Positions 24,669 through 32,333 are shown, numbered from the stretch's first letter. The stretch is 39,859 nucleotides of DNA from Weissella viridescens (GCF_003862435.1 NZ_RHGY01000005.1:1-39859), one strand, 5' to 3'. The notes: generated from the sequence alone by a model not told the origin. Program-made: numbers and translations.

Positions 24669-25325
24669 TTAATCACCTTTACCAATTTTTTGACCGTTCT
24701 CGTCAAATGAATCACCATTGGCATCGTTGTGAATTTTAGTGCCATCTGACAATGTGAATTCAGCATTCGGTGTGCGGGCTTTTTCAGCATATGAGGTATC
24801 TTCAGTATCGTTGCTAGATCCTGTTTCAACTAACTTATGATCTACAGTTTCAGTTAAACGGCCTTGTTCTAGACCGTACATATTTTGCATTTCACCACTC
24901 GTCATGCCGGCGCCAATTGACGTCGCCGCCTGTAGAGATTGTTCAACACCCATGCCGTCATGTTCTCTCAGGTAACGGGCATAAGTCATGCCATATTTAC
25001 CAATAAACGTCGCAACATCCATTGATGTAGCATCTGCTTCGACGGCGTTGTTGGATGAGCTTTCTGCCAATTCTTGATTTGAGCTTGCTACAGTCGGCGT
25101 GGTTGATTCAGCTTGTTGCGCTGTTTTTTGCTTTGCTTTCGCTTTTGCTGTCGATTTCGACTCTGACTCTGACTTTTGCTTGGCTAATGAAGATTCTTTT
25201 TCCCTAACAGAAGCTAGTTCAGCTTTTTTAGTGTTTTGTGAGTAAACGTACTCATAAGATCCAAAACCAGTTGCCCCAACTAATAAGATACCAGCGACGA
25301 GCCAAGTCGCCCAATGTTTATGCAT
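24669..25325 (-). CDS. Membrane-anchored protein of unknown function in the prophage-like region
   Basis: 218 aa. An N-terminal hydrophobic segment (about residues 8-21, VAGILLVGATGFGSY) anchors a mostly extracellular protein. Residues ~30-90 are a low-complexity Lys/Ser/Ala/Glu linker. A compact helical part follows (MDVATFIGKYGMTYARYLRE and ATSIGAGMTSGEMQNMYG), then an acidic C-terminus with DANGDSFDENGQKIG. Start 25325 is preferred because GGAG is 8 nt before it. It sits beside an ImmA-type protease and cI-like repressor in the same orientation, where LAB temperate phages often carry superinfection-exclusion genes. That makes it a candidate host-protection protein, but no known family is recognised. 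Confidence 0.7.
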   Translation of the reverse strand: MHKHWATWLVAGILLVGATGFGSYEYVYSQNTKKAELASVREKESSLAKQKSESESKSTAKAKAKQKTAQQAESTTPTVASSNQELAESSSNNAVEADATSMDVATFIGKYGMTYARYLREHDGMGVEQSLQAATSIGAGMTSGEMQNMYGLEQGRLTETVDHKLVETGSSNDTEDTSYAEKARTPNAEFTLSDGTKIHNDANGDSFDENGQKIGKGD

Positions 25326-25380
25326 GTGATAACTCCATTTCATTTTTTTGTGTTGAAAGTATGTGTGCGTTTATATGAAA

Positions 25381-25779
25381 TTAATCATAGATCATTTCTT
25401 TGACCAGCGGTTCAAACCAACTTGGCAAACCAAACTCATTCATAAAATCCGACCAATTTCTGTATTCGTTTGGGGTATCACCATAAACCAAATGTGCAAT
25501 CATACGAATGGCATGTGTATTCGTCTCACGTTCAACCTTATTCTTTATATACGGCGAAAATGTGTATAGAAACGATGGTTGCGAGAATTGGATATGACAA
25601 ATCTCATGGGCGAGTCGAAAGGCGACACTAATCGATGATTGATAGTTGTGATTTAAGTTAATCACCTTTTGGTTACAAAAGGCGACGTCAGGATCATTGC
25701 TGTTACCGCTCACTTCTTTGATGGCAATGTTGGAAGCATCGGCAACTTTTAATAAAGCAGCAAATAATTCTTCATGCAT
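25381..25779 (-). CDS. ImmA/IrrE family metallopeptidase
   Basis: 132-aa zinc protease relative with an intact HExxH: RLAHEICHI near residues 56-64, preceded by the strand VINLNHNY and followed by the helix KNKVERETNTHAIRMIAHLV supplying the third ligand region (E-x-x-T/A). In ICEBs1 and related elements such proteins cleave the partner repressor to induce the element. It starts 3 nt after the stop of the cI-like repressor gene, with no ribosome binding site of its own, so translational coupling is likely. Confidence 0.88.
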   Translation of the reverse strand: MHEELFAALLKVADASNIAIKEVSGNSNDPDVAFCNQKVINLNHNYQSSISVAFRLAHEICHIQFSQPSFLYTFSPYIKNKVERETNTHAIRMIAHLVYGDTPNEYRNWSDFMNEFGLPSWFEPLVKEMIYD

Positions 25780-25782
25780 AGG

Positions 25783-26139
25783 CTATTGCCCGTTGTCTTT
25801 CAATCCGTTTAGCATCGTAAGTAAAGCCTTTTTATATTCATTTGAAAGTGGCTGCCCATCAAACATAGCCATGCCTTCTTCAGATAAGACTTGATCGAGA
25901 TCTACGGGTTGCTCTGGATGTGCCGAGTGTTCCGTCATGGGAGTTTCAGTATGTCCTAATAGATAATCAACTGACACGCCCAAGGCATCGGCTACTTTTT
26001 TTACTGTTTCGTACTTTGGTTCAACGCCCTGATTGTAGCGATATAAGGCATTTTCGGAAAGTCCAGCTTTCAGTGCAGTCTGTTTTAGTGAAAGTCCACG
26101 TTCGTTCGCTACGCGTTTAATGTTTTCAAATGTACTCAT
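25783..26139 (-). CDS. cI-like XRE repressor of the prophage module
   Basis: 118 aa. The helix-turn-helix spans residues ~5-60: IKRVANERGLSLKQTALKAG, then LSENALYRYNQGVEPKYETV and VADALGVSVDYLLGHTE. The short C-terminal acidic part (DLDQVLSEEGMAMFDGQPLS) has no LexA-type protease fold, consistent with inactivation by the adjacent ImmA rather than self-cleavage. ATG 26139 has AGAAAGGAT upstream. The gene faces away from the operator region at 26169-26345, as expected for a lysogeny repressor. Confidence 0.9.
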   Translation of the reverse strand: MSTFENIKRVANERGLSLKQTALKAGLSENALYRYNQGVEPKYETVKKVADALGVSVDYLLGHTETPMTEHSAHPEQPVDLDQVLSEEGMAMFDGQPLSNEYKKALLTMLNGLKDNGQ

Positions 26140-26168
26140 GGCGTATCCTTTCTGGATTTTAATCAACA

Positions 26169-26345
26169 ATTACACAAATGTACACAAATAACGTTGACTA
26201 ATTACACAACTGTGTTGTATGATAGAAACATCAATTGAGTTAGTAGAAATAGCAGTAATAACACGATGAAATCGTGTGTTTTACTGTACTTCAATAGTAC
26301 ACGGTAGTGTAATTGTAGTCAATTGTTTTCATGAAATTACACAAA
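26169..26345. promoter_or_regulatory. Operator/promoter region with repeated ATTACACAA-type sites
   Basis: Holds at least four related sites: ATTACACAAATG and the tandem TACACAAAT at 26169-26189, ATTACACAACTGTG at 26201-26214, an inverted copy GTGTAATTGT near 26309-26318, and ATTACACAAAAT near 26335-26346. A rightward promoter TTGACT (26194-26199) and TATGAT (26218-26223), spacer 18, has one site lying exactly in the spacer. This is the arrangement of a temperate-phage switch in which the cI-like repressor blocks rightward transcription. Confidence 0.7.
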
Positions 26346-26398
26346 ATGGACAACTTTAGAGCGGAGATGTGTTGCAAAAGGTATAGGAGGTAATAGCG

Positions 26399-26853
26399 AT
26401 GGCGGATCGGATTGATAAATTATTAGAACGGTATTTTACGGGTGGCTTGGATTTAGACATAAAAATGCGTGAACAAGAGTTGCGCCAACCAATTTCAAAA
26501 AAGATGAAAATATTGGTAGAGGACGTGCGCAAAATAACTATTCAAATGCATTTGAGAATACACTTGTACGGATTGAACAAGATGAAAAATTAAATGAATT
26601 ACAAGAGCAATGGGCTAAAATTAAGACTTGTATTGATGTGTTTGATCGAGAATGTAAAGAAGTGTTCTATCAACGCTATCGAAATCGGGTGCGGTGGGAA
26701 ATGATTGCCCAATTACATTATGTTGATGAGCGGACGCCAAGACGCTGGCGTGATGCTGAAAAGAATGCGAACAAGCCGAGTTATAATGCCCGTTTTAGAT
26801 GGTTAAATCGTAATAATTTATTAGATTTGAATGTCATGAAGTCAACGTGGTGA
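26399..26853 (+). pseudogene. Phage-type transcriptional regulator (DUF722/ArpU-like) in two frames
   Basis: Frame 1 from ATG 26399 (ribosome binding site TAGGAGG) gives an N-terminus ending in LRQPISKK. The expected continuation, KDENIGRGRAQNNYSNAFEN, is in the -1 frame and runs to TGA 26851-26853 (end LDLNVMKSTW). Together they make about 151 aa with a C-terminal helix-turn-helix-like part (WEMIAQLHYVDERTPRRWRD), resembling phage regulators that carry a DENIGGGRAQN-like motif. The frames meet exactly at A-AAA-AAG (26497-26503), where a -1 slip restores the protein. Either one A was lost from the run, leaving a pseudogene, or the gene uses programmed frameshifting. Family assignment is tentative. 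Confidence 0.7.
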
Positions 26854-26989
26854 GGGGTGCATGTGAGATGTACATCTTTCTACATGACATTAATTTCAGG
26901 ACCCAGGAGTTAGGACTTTTAACAAAATGTAGTAAATATGAACGACGTAGATTTGAAAATGGAAGATTTAGAAGCGGAGGTAGTTGACG

Positions 26990-27241
26990 ATGGGGATTAT
27001 TGATTGGAAAAGTATATTTTCAGGTGTTGCAATGATGATAACACCAATAAGTGCATGGTATTTGACTTGTAAGCAACAACATCAGAGCGTTGAAGCTTAT
27101 TATATGGATAAAATCGTTGAAGAAAATGCGAAATTACATCAAGAAAATGATCGACTCGCAATTCAAGTGAAAAGTTTAAATGATGAGTTAATCAAGATGG
27201 AGAAGTCATTAAGTGTCAATGGGCTTGATTTTGAGGTATAG
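26990..27241 (+). CDS. Small membrane protein with coiled coil, phage-like
   Basis: 83 aa. A hydrophobic N-terminal segment (SIFSGVAMMITPISAWYLTC, residues ~8-27) is followed by a coiled coil of heptads (YYMDKIVEENAKLHQENDRL, then VKSLNDELIKMEKSL). This is a common form for small phage-encoded membrane proteins near late genes. ATG 26990 has GCGGAGG upstream; the TTG at 26984 is within that site's spacing. A tiny reading frame of 21 acidic codons (26938-27003, MNDVDLKMEDLEAEVVDDGD) overlaps the start and may be a relic. No exact family known. Confidence 0.6.
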   Translation: MGIIDWKSIFSGVAMMITPISAWYLTCKQQHQSVEAYYMDKIVEENAKLHQENDRLAIQVKSLNDELIKMEKSLSVNGLDFEV

Positions 27242-27349
27242 GGTTGAGTCGTAAAAGACGATGGCGCTAGTTGGTACCATGAATGATATTTATTTGAGAT
27301 ATGGGCCTAAGACCAAAATTGTATGAGGAAACAAAGGGGACGGGTTAAT

Positions 27350-27495
27350 ATGCATAATGCAAAAGAAATTTAGAATAGTTAAGTAAAGACGCAGAAAAAA
27401 ACAAGTCTACCTATGACATGACATAAATTGGCCATGATTTTTATGCGCCGGACGACGTTATTTTGGTTAATGAAATGAAAAAATATAGCTTGTAA
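27350..27495 (+). pseudogene. Remnant of a small gene
   Basis: ATG 27350 follows AAAGGGGACGGG and opens as MHNAKEI, then stops. After a frame change, LSKDAEKNKSTYDMT, a stop, and IGHDFYAPDDVILVNEMKKY are readable to a TAA at 27493-27495. This is the pattern of a dead short gene with a frameshift and nonsense codons. No identity recognised. Confidence 0.5.
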
Positions 27496-27693
27496 AAATA
27501 GGAGAAGACATGCAGGGAAAATGGCGTAATATGCGGTAAAACAGGTATTCCTGGCAGAATATGCAACTGAAATTAATCAGCTTAAAAGGTGTGTTGTTTA
27601 TGAAATTTTGAATTTAAAAAAAGAAAAAACACTTCCCTTTTTAAAAGTTAGCCTATATAATAAGAGTCAATAAATGAAAGAGAGGGTATTATT
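27496..27693. other. Non-coding stretch with a second gene relic and the csbD promoter
   Basis: AGGAGAAGACATG at 27499-27512 opens MQGKWRNMR and stops; the +1 frame continues VKQVFLAEYATEINQLKR for about 40 more codons, so this looks like another decayed phage-type frame. The right end has TATAAT at 27656-27661, the -10 box of the csbD transcript. I see no intact gene here; 27242-27349 likewise holds nothing I can name. Confidence 0.45.
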
Positions 27694-27933
27694 ATGAGTT
27701 TGGAAGATCAAGTTAAGGGTAAGACAGACGAAGTAGCAGGTAAGGCAAAGGAAGTTGCTGGAAACGTTACTGGAGACAAGCAAACTGAAGCAGAAGGTAA
27801 GGCACAAGGCCTTGCTGGTAAGGCTAAGGGATTGTTTGGCGATGCCAAGGATAAGGCCAGCGAAGTTGCTGGAAACGTTGCTGACAAGGCAAACGATGTT
27901 GTTGACGACGTTAAAGAAAAGTTTGACAAGTAA
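27694..27933 (+). CDS. CsbD family stress protein
   Basis: 79-aa hydrophilic helical protein made of repeated KxxEVAGxxK units (VKGKTDEVAGKAKEVAGNVT, then a similar set near residue 50). CsbD proteins accumulate under general stress in Gram-positive bacteria; molecular role unknown. Ribosome binding site AGAGAGGG. It lies 22 nt before a GlsB/YeaQ-type gene, and both are short stress-associated proteins, probably one transcript ending at 28257. Confidence 0.9.
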   Translation: MSLEDQVKGKTDEVAGKAKEVAGNVTGDKQTEAEGKAQGLAGKAKGLFGDAKDKASEVAGNVADKANDVVDDVKEKFDK

Positions 27934-27955
27934 TTTAAGAGTTAGGAGTTAGGAT

Positions 27956-28207
27956 ATGTTTGGATTAATTTGGGAACTTATTATTGGTGCAGTTATCGGT
28001 GCAATCGGTGGTGCAATCACTAGTAAGGGTGCTTCAATGGGTTGGATCGCCAACATTGCCGCAGGGCTAGTTGGATCATGGCTTGGTGAAAAGTTGCTAG
28101 GTTCATGGGGTCCTCACTTGGCCGGTATGGCTATCTTCCCATCAATTATTGGTGCGGTTGTAGTTGTTGTTGTTGTTTCATGGCTAGTAGCTAAGTTCGG
28201 CAACTAA
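27956..28207 (+). CDS. GlsB/YeaQ/YmgE family membrane protein
   Basis: 83 aa, three hydrophobic segments rich in Gly (IGAVIGAIGGAITSKG, then IANIAAGLVGSWLGEKLLG and SIIGAVVVVVVVSWLVAKFG). This is the transglycosylase-associated or GlsB family, commonly induced by stress. The ribosome binding site lies within a short direct repeat GAGTTAGGAGTTAGG. Probably co-transcribed with the CsbD gene upstream. Confidence 0.9.
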   Translation: MFGLIWELIIGAVIGAIGGAITSKGASMGWIANIAAGLVGSWLGEKLLGSWGPHLAGMAIFPSIIGAVVVVVVVSWLVAKFGN

Positions 28208-28225
28208 TTAAGTGATTTATGATTT

Positions 28226-28257
28226 AAAGAGACATACTGAGGTATGTCTCTTTTTTT
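28226..28257 (+). terminator. Terminator after the GlsB/YeaQ gene
   Basis: AAAGAGACATAC-TGAG-GTATGTCTCTTTTTTT, perfect stem. Confidence 0.95.
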
Positions 28258-28360
28258 GTGTAATATATTCATTTTTAGTGCATAAAAAATGTTTTTATTG
28301 TAAAAATATGCACACTTGTGGTACAGTTATCTGTATCGAAGCAAAGGTGAGGTGGGAGAA

Positions 28361-29731
28361 ATGTCAGAAGCAAGTACAAAACCAACAGAACTATCGCGTG
28401 GCTTAACGCAACGCCACGTCCAGATGATGGCGATCGGTGGGACGATTGGGACTGGGCTCTTTTTAGGGGCGGGGGATACAATCAATCTTACGGGACCATC
28501 CGTTCTATTTATTTATATGATTACAGGTGGATTCTTGTTTTTCATGATGCGTGCCATTGGTGAAATGTTATATGTTGATCCTAAATCTAGTTCGTTCGTC
28601 AGTGTGGTTTCTAAATATATTAATCGTGAGACAGGATACTTTGTGGGTTGGTCGTACTGGATTACATTGATTTTGCCCGCTATGGCTGAATTAACTGCAA
28701 TTGGTCAATATTTACAATACTGGTTGCCGCATATTGCAGCCTGGAAGATGGAATTGGCTATTATGGCTATTTTGATTATTTTAAATTTGACGGCAGTGCG
28801 TTTTTTTGGTGAAGCAGAATTTTGGTTCGCTTCAATTAAAATCATTGCAATTTTAATTGTTATTGCCATCGGATTGTTCATGATGATAACGGGATTTAAA
28901 ACGCCGGGTGTTCATGGTGGTGTTGTCAGTTTTAAAAATATTACAGATGGCTTTCAGTTTTTCCCGAATGGGTCGGTTGATTTTCTAAAAGCTTTTCCAA
29001 TGGTGTTTTTCTCTTTCGTTGGGATTGAATTTGTTGGTTTAATGTCTGCAGAAACAGTTGATCCACGTGTTGTTATTCCAAAAGTCATTAACACGGTTTT
29101 GGTCCGAATTTTGATTTTTTACGTGGGTGCTTTGGCAATTATTATGTCAATTTGTAATTGGCGTTACCTACCAGCCAATGAGAGTCCCTTTGTGATGGTC
29201 TTTCAGTTAATTGGTCTGAATGGTGCTGCTGCACTTATGAACTTCGTTGTTTTAACAGCTGCATTGTCAGCGTTAAATACACTGATTTATTCAGCAGGAC
29301 GTGATATTTTTGCTCTTTCTAAAGAAAACGATGGTGTCGTTGAACGTTATTTCTCAAAACTTTCAAAGACCGCAATTCCTGCGCGTGCGATTCTGTTTTC
29401 AGCAGGTTTGATTTGTTTGACACCGATTGTAAATTTCATTCCAGCATTATCGTCTGCATTTAATTTCTTTGCATCTGCGACTGCGGCGATTACATTAGTC
29501 ATTTATACATTGATCATGATCGCGCATCGGCATTATCGTCGTAGTTCGGATTATTTACCCGATGGATTTAAAATGCCATTTTATCGGATAACGAGTCCAG
29601 CCACGATTCTCTTTTTCATCTTTATTTTTGCCATGTTATTCATAACTCCAACAGATCGAATTGCAGCTTATGCTGGAATTGCTTGGACAATCATTTTTGG
29701 ATTGTTTAGTCGTTACTATGTGAATAAATAA
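28361..29731 (+). CDS. Amino acid permease, APC superfamily (AAT family)
   Basis: 456 aa with about 12 membrane segments. Starts with the AAT signature LSRGLTQRHVQMMAIGGTIG, then TGLFLGAGDTINLTGPS in the first helix, and the conserved FFSFVGIEFVGLMSAET in helix 6, as in permeases for aromatic amino acids, GABA, lysine or asparagine. The long start at 28316 is unlikely: GGTGGGAGAA lies just before ATG 28361. The exact substrate cannot be told. It is monocistronic, with a terminator after its stop. The neighbouring M32 peptidase points to amino-acid scavenging. Confidence 0.9.
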   Translation: MSEASTKPTELSRGLTQRHVQMMAIGGTIGTGLFLGAGDTINLTGPSVLFIYMITGGFLFFMMRAIGEMLYVDPKSSSFVSVVSKYINRETGYFVGWSYWITLILPAMAELTAIGQYLQYWLPHIAAWKMELAIMAILIILNLTAVRFFGEAEFWFASIKIIAILIVIAIGLFMMITGFKTPGVHGGVVSFKNITDGFQFFPNGSVDFLKAFPMVFFSFVGIEFVGLMSAETVDPRVVIPKVINTVLVRILIFYVGALAIIMSICNWRYLPANESPFVMVFQLIGLNGAAALMNFVVLTAALSALNTLIYSAGRDIFALSKENDGVVERYFSKLSKTAIPARAILFSAGLICLTPIVNFIPALSSAFNFFASATAAITLVIYTLIMIAHRHYRRSSDYLPDGFKMPFYRITSPATILFFIFIFAMLFITPTDRIAAYAGIAWTIIFGLFSRYYVNK

Positions 29732-29732
29732 T

Positions 29733-29760
29733 AAAAAAAGCACAATTTGTGCTTTTTTTT
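29733..29760 (+). terminator. Terminator of the permease gene
   Basis: AAAAAAAGCACAAT-TTGTGCTTTTTTTT, bidirectional in form. Confidence 0.93.
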
Positions 29761-29813
29761 GTAGATTGGTGTAAAATATTAGAAAACAATGAGATTAGAA
29801 GAGGAGTGATGGC

Positions 29814-31322
29814 ATGACTGAATTTACTGGTGCAGATTTACGAGCCAATATGAAAGAGCAAGCTTTGATTGAAGAAGGCTTGGCATTAGCAGAATGGGAT
29901 CAATTAACCGGTATGCCTGTTGCTGCAGGTGATTTTCGAGCTGAATTAGTTAGTTATTTGAGTTCTAAATACTTTCAAGTTGCGACTGGAACTGAAGCTG
30001 CTGAATTAGTAGCATATTTCAAAGAACATCGAGACCTATTAACGGATGACGAGCAAAAATTATTTGATCGTTATGTAACTGATTACGAAGAAGTTGCTGC
30101 GATTCCAGAAGATGAATACACTGCGTTTGGTAAGTTGAGTTCTGCAGGACAAGATGCATGGACGAAAGCACGTGAGGCTGATGATTATCAGTTATATGCA
30201 CCTACGCTAAAGGAATTAATTGCGACAAAAAAGCGCTTTATTTCATATTGGCGTAAAGATGAAGCAACGCCTTATGATGTCTTATTGAATCAATTCGAAC
30301 CTGGTTTAACAGTAGCGAAATTGGACGGAGTCTTTGAGACTTTGAAAAATGGGATTATGGCTTTGCAACACGACTTGCAAACACAAGGGACTGAACCAGA
30401 AAATGATTTCTTGTCACGGGAAATCCCAGTCGAATTACAACGTCAGTATGTCTGGGATGCGGCTCAACGTTTAGGCTATGATGCAAATAAGGGTCGCCTT
30501 GATGATACAATCCATCCCTTTATGCAGGATTTGAATCGCGATGATGCGCGAATTACCACGCGTTGGGCTGCTAATGACTTCCAAATGGCAGTTCTTGGCA
30601 TTTATCATGAAGCTGGTCACGGGTTATTTGCTCAAAATGTTGCGCCTAAGTGGGATTACACACCCTTTAATAAGGGAATTGCAATGAGTATTCACGAGTC
30701 TCAATCACTTTTTAACGAGGTTATGATTGGACGTTCAAAGGATTTCTGGTCACATGAATATCCAATTTTGCAAAAAGCGCTAGATGGTCGTTTGGATGAT
30801 ATCGACTTTGAACACTTCTATAAAGGCTGGATGCTAACCAAGCCAACGTTGATTCGAACTGAGGCTGATCCAATCACTTATCCATTGCACATTATTATTC
30901 GTTACGAAATCGAAAAAGCGATTTTTAATGATGATTATAATGTCGATGATCTTGAAGAACTTTGGAATAGCAAGTATGAAGAATATCTTGGAATTCGTCC
31001 AGATAATGCTGTTGATGGTATTTTGCAAGATATTCATTGGGCCAGTGGGGACTTTGGTTATTTCCCATCATATGCATTGGGACACTTGTATGCGGCGCAG
31101 CTCTATCATGCCATGCATAAGGACTTTGACGTCGAGGCTTTGCTTGCTGAAGGAAACATTAAACCGATTTTTGATTGGCGTCGTGAACATGTTTGGCAAT
31201 ATGGTGCTTCTAAGACACCGGCTGAAGTGCTAGAAGATGCGACTGGAGAGACCTTGAATCCACAATACTGGCTTGATTTACAACGGGCACGGTATTCCGA
31301 CGTTTATGATTTAAATGCATAA
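29814..31322 (+). CDS. Thermostable carboxypeptidase 1-type metallopeptidase (family M32)
   Basis: Removes C-terminal residues from peptides; cytoplasmic zinc enzyme, 502 aa (normal for M32). The zinc motif HEAGH is at residues 265-269, with HESQS at 294-298 as the usual third-ligand/substrate helix, preceded by GRLDDTIHPFMQDL and TTRWAANDF, and followed by RTEADPITYPLHIIIRYEIE and GYFPSYALGHLYAAQ. All key M32 motifs are intact. Ribosome binding site GAGGAG. Single gene. Confidence 0.93.
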   Translation: MTEFTGADLRANMKEQALIEEGLALAEWDQLTGMPVAAGDFRAELVSYLSSKYFQVATGTEAAELVAYFKEHRDLLTDDEQKLFDRYVTDYEEVAAIPEDEYTAFGKLSSAGQDAWTKAREADDYQLYAPTLKELIATKKRFISYWRKDEATPYDVLLNQFEPGLTVAKLDGVFETLKNGIMALQHDLQTQGTEPENDFLSREIPVELQRQYVWDAAQRLGYDANKGRLDDTIHPFMQDLNRDDARITTRWAANDFQMAVLGIYHEAGHGLFAQNVAPKWDYTPFNKGIAMSIHESQSLFNEVMIGRSKDFWSHEYPILQKALDGRLDDIDFEHFYKGWMLTKPTLIRTEADPITYPLHIIIRYEIEKAIFNDDYNVDDLEELWNSKYEEYLGIRPDNAVDGILQDIHWASGDFGYFPSYALGHLYAAQLYHAMHKDFDVEALLAEGNIKPIFDWRREHVWQYGASKTPAEVLEDATGETLNPQYWLDLQRARYSDVYDLNA

Positions 31323-31338
31323 AATGGTGAAAAAACAC

Positions 31339-31382
31339 TTTACTTACTTTTTGTAATGTTATATACTTACTTTTTGTAAGGT
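31339..31382 (+). promoter_or_regulatory. Nitroreductase promoter with two palindromic operators
   Basis: TTTACT (31339-31344), 17-nt spacer, TATACT (31362-31367). Two copies of ACTTACTTTTTGTAA (31342-31356 and 31365-31379) contain the dyad TTAC-TTTTT-GTAA; the second extends to CTTAC/GTAAG. Their centres are 23 bp apart, about two helical turns, and they cover the -35 and -10 boxes. The form resembles operators of HxlR-type redox/quinone-sensing repressors; no such regulator is in the window. Confidence 0.75.
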
Positions 31383-31418
31383 ATATAACACGTTTATTTG
31401 GAGAGGGAGTAATTTACC

Positions 31419-32030
31419 ATGGAAGAATTTAACTCACTATTAGAACTACAAGCAGCCCGTCGTTCATTTTATGCATTGGGGCACGATGTTCCCTATACAG
31501 ATGCTGAACTAGAAGAGATGTTCAAAAATACAATTCGTGAAACGCCAAGTGCTTTTAATAGTCAAACGGTGCGTGCGGTATTTGCCTTTGGCGAGCAGCA
31601 TGAAGCCCTTTGGGATATGGTCATCGAACGGATGCGTCAAGTTGTATCTGATCCAGAGGCCTTTGAAGTTACTTTAGCTAAGTTAAATGGCTTTAAGCAT
31701 GCGTACGGAACAGTTTTGTTATTCACAGATACTGATGTTGTTAAGCAATTGGAACAAGATGTGCCAACGTATGCAGCTAACTTCTATGATTGGTCAGAAC
31801 AGGCCATTGGTATCGTCTCATACTCACTATGGTTAACAGCACGTGAACATGGATTGGGTGGTAACCTACAACACTATAATCCATTGATTGATGAAGATGT
31901 TCGCGCTGCTTTCAAGGTTCCGGAAAATTGGCGTTTGCGCGCTCAATTTGTATTTGGTTCAATTGAAGGTCCTGCCAAAGAAAAAGATTATGTTGAAGAT
32001 GAAGTGCGTTTTATCTCATTAAATGATTAA
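31419..32030 (+). CDS. Nitroreductase family protein (Frm2-like)
   Basis: FMN-dependent NAD(P)H oxidoreductase, 203 aa. AARRSFYALGHDVPYTDAEL with the conserved Arg pair binds FMN phosphate; TPSAFNSQTVR is the second FMN segment typical of the Frm2/YdgI group; and the C-terminal WRLRAQFVFGSIEGP closes the fold. Likely reduces nitro compounds or quinones or serves in redox defence. Its promoter with two palindromes suggests induction by electrophiles. ATG 31419 follows GAGAGGGAG. A terminator follows. Confidence 0.88.
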   Translation: MEEFNSLLELQAARRSFYALGHDVPYTDAELEEMFKNTIRETPSAFNSQTVRAVFAFGEQHEALWDMVIERMRQVVSDPEAFEVTLAKLNGFKHAYGTVLLFTDTDVVKQLEQDVPTYAANFYDWSEQAIGIVSYSLWLTAREHGLGGNLQHYNPLIDEDVRAAFKVPENWRLRAQFVFGSIEGPAKEKDYVEDEVRFISLND

Positions 32031-32032
32031 AT

Positions 32033-32069
32033 TAAATAGCGGTCTCATGGATGAGATCGCTATTTTTTT
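32033..32069 (+). terminator. Terminator of the nitroreductase gene
   Basis: AAATAGCGGTCTCAT-GG-ATGAGATCGCTATTTTTTT with one G-U. Confidence 0.93.
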
Positions 32070-32070
32070 C

Positions 32071-32099
32071 TTGACAAGATATTAAATTAAGATTAGAGT
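32071..32099 (+). promoter_or_regulatory. Promoter of the first T-box unit
   Basis: TTGACA, 17-nt spacer, TAGAGT; about 30 nt upstream of the T-box Stem I. Confidence 0.7.
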
Positions 32100-32107
32100 T
32101 ATTCTCA

Positions 32108-32307
32108 TAAAAAGAAATAGCGCTTTTGATTGTATGTCAGAGAAGTCGTGTTTAGCTGGGAGCGACGCAGGTCAGGGGTGTGAACTATACACAGAAAACT
32201 CATAAATAAATCAAATGAAGCGATATTGAGCATGTTCAATATAATTTTGGGTGGTACCGCGGTTAACATCGTCCCAGCTATGCTTAGGCATAGTTGGGAT
32301 TTTTTAT
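32108..32307 (+). promoter_or_regulatory. T-box riboswitch 1, probable tyrosine (UAU) specifier
   Basis: Contains the AG-box segment CAGAGAAG, the antiterminator signature GGGTGGTACCGCGG (32249-32262) and a terminator CCCAGCTATGC-TTAG-GCATAGTTGGG with T-run (32273-32306). The specifier region reads GTGAAC-TAT-ACAC; by the usual GAAC-codon layout the codon is TAT (32186-32188), so uncharged tRNA-Tyr would be the ligand. Controls the NhaC-family transporter downstream. T-box identity is certain; the specifier is inferred from the pattern. Confidence 0.92.
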
Positions 32308-32333
32308 TGGGAAGAATTTAGTGGGGTAGCATA

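Noticed and set aside
26169-26345. Repeated ATTACACAA units considered as a CRISPR or iteron origin
   Set aside because: Units are 9-12 bp, irregularly spaced and in both orientations; no cas or rep gene. They fit repressor operators.
27940-27955. Direct repeat GAGTTAGGAGTTAGG before the GlsB/YeaQ gene
   Set aside because: Short and explained as a doubled ribosome binding site region; not a larger repeat family in this window.
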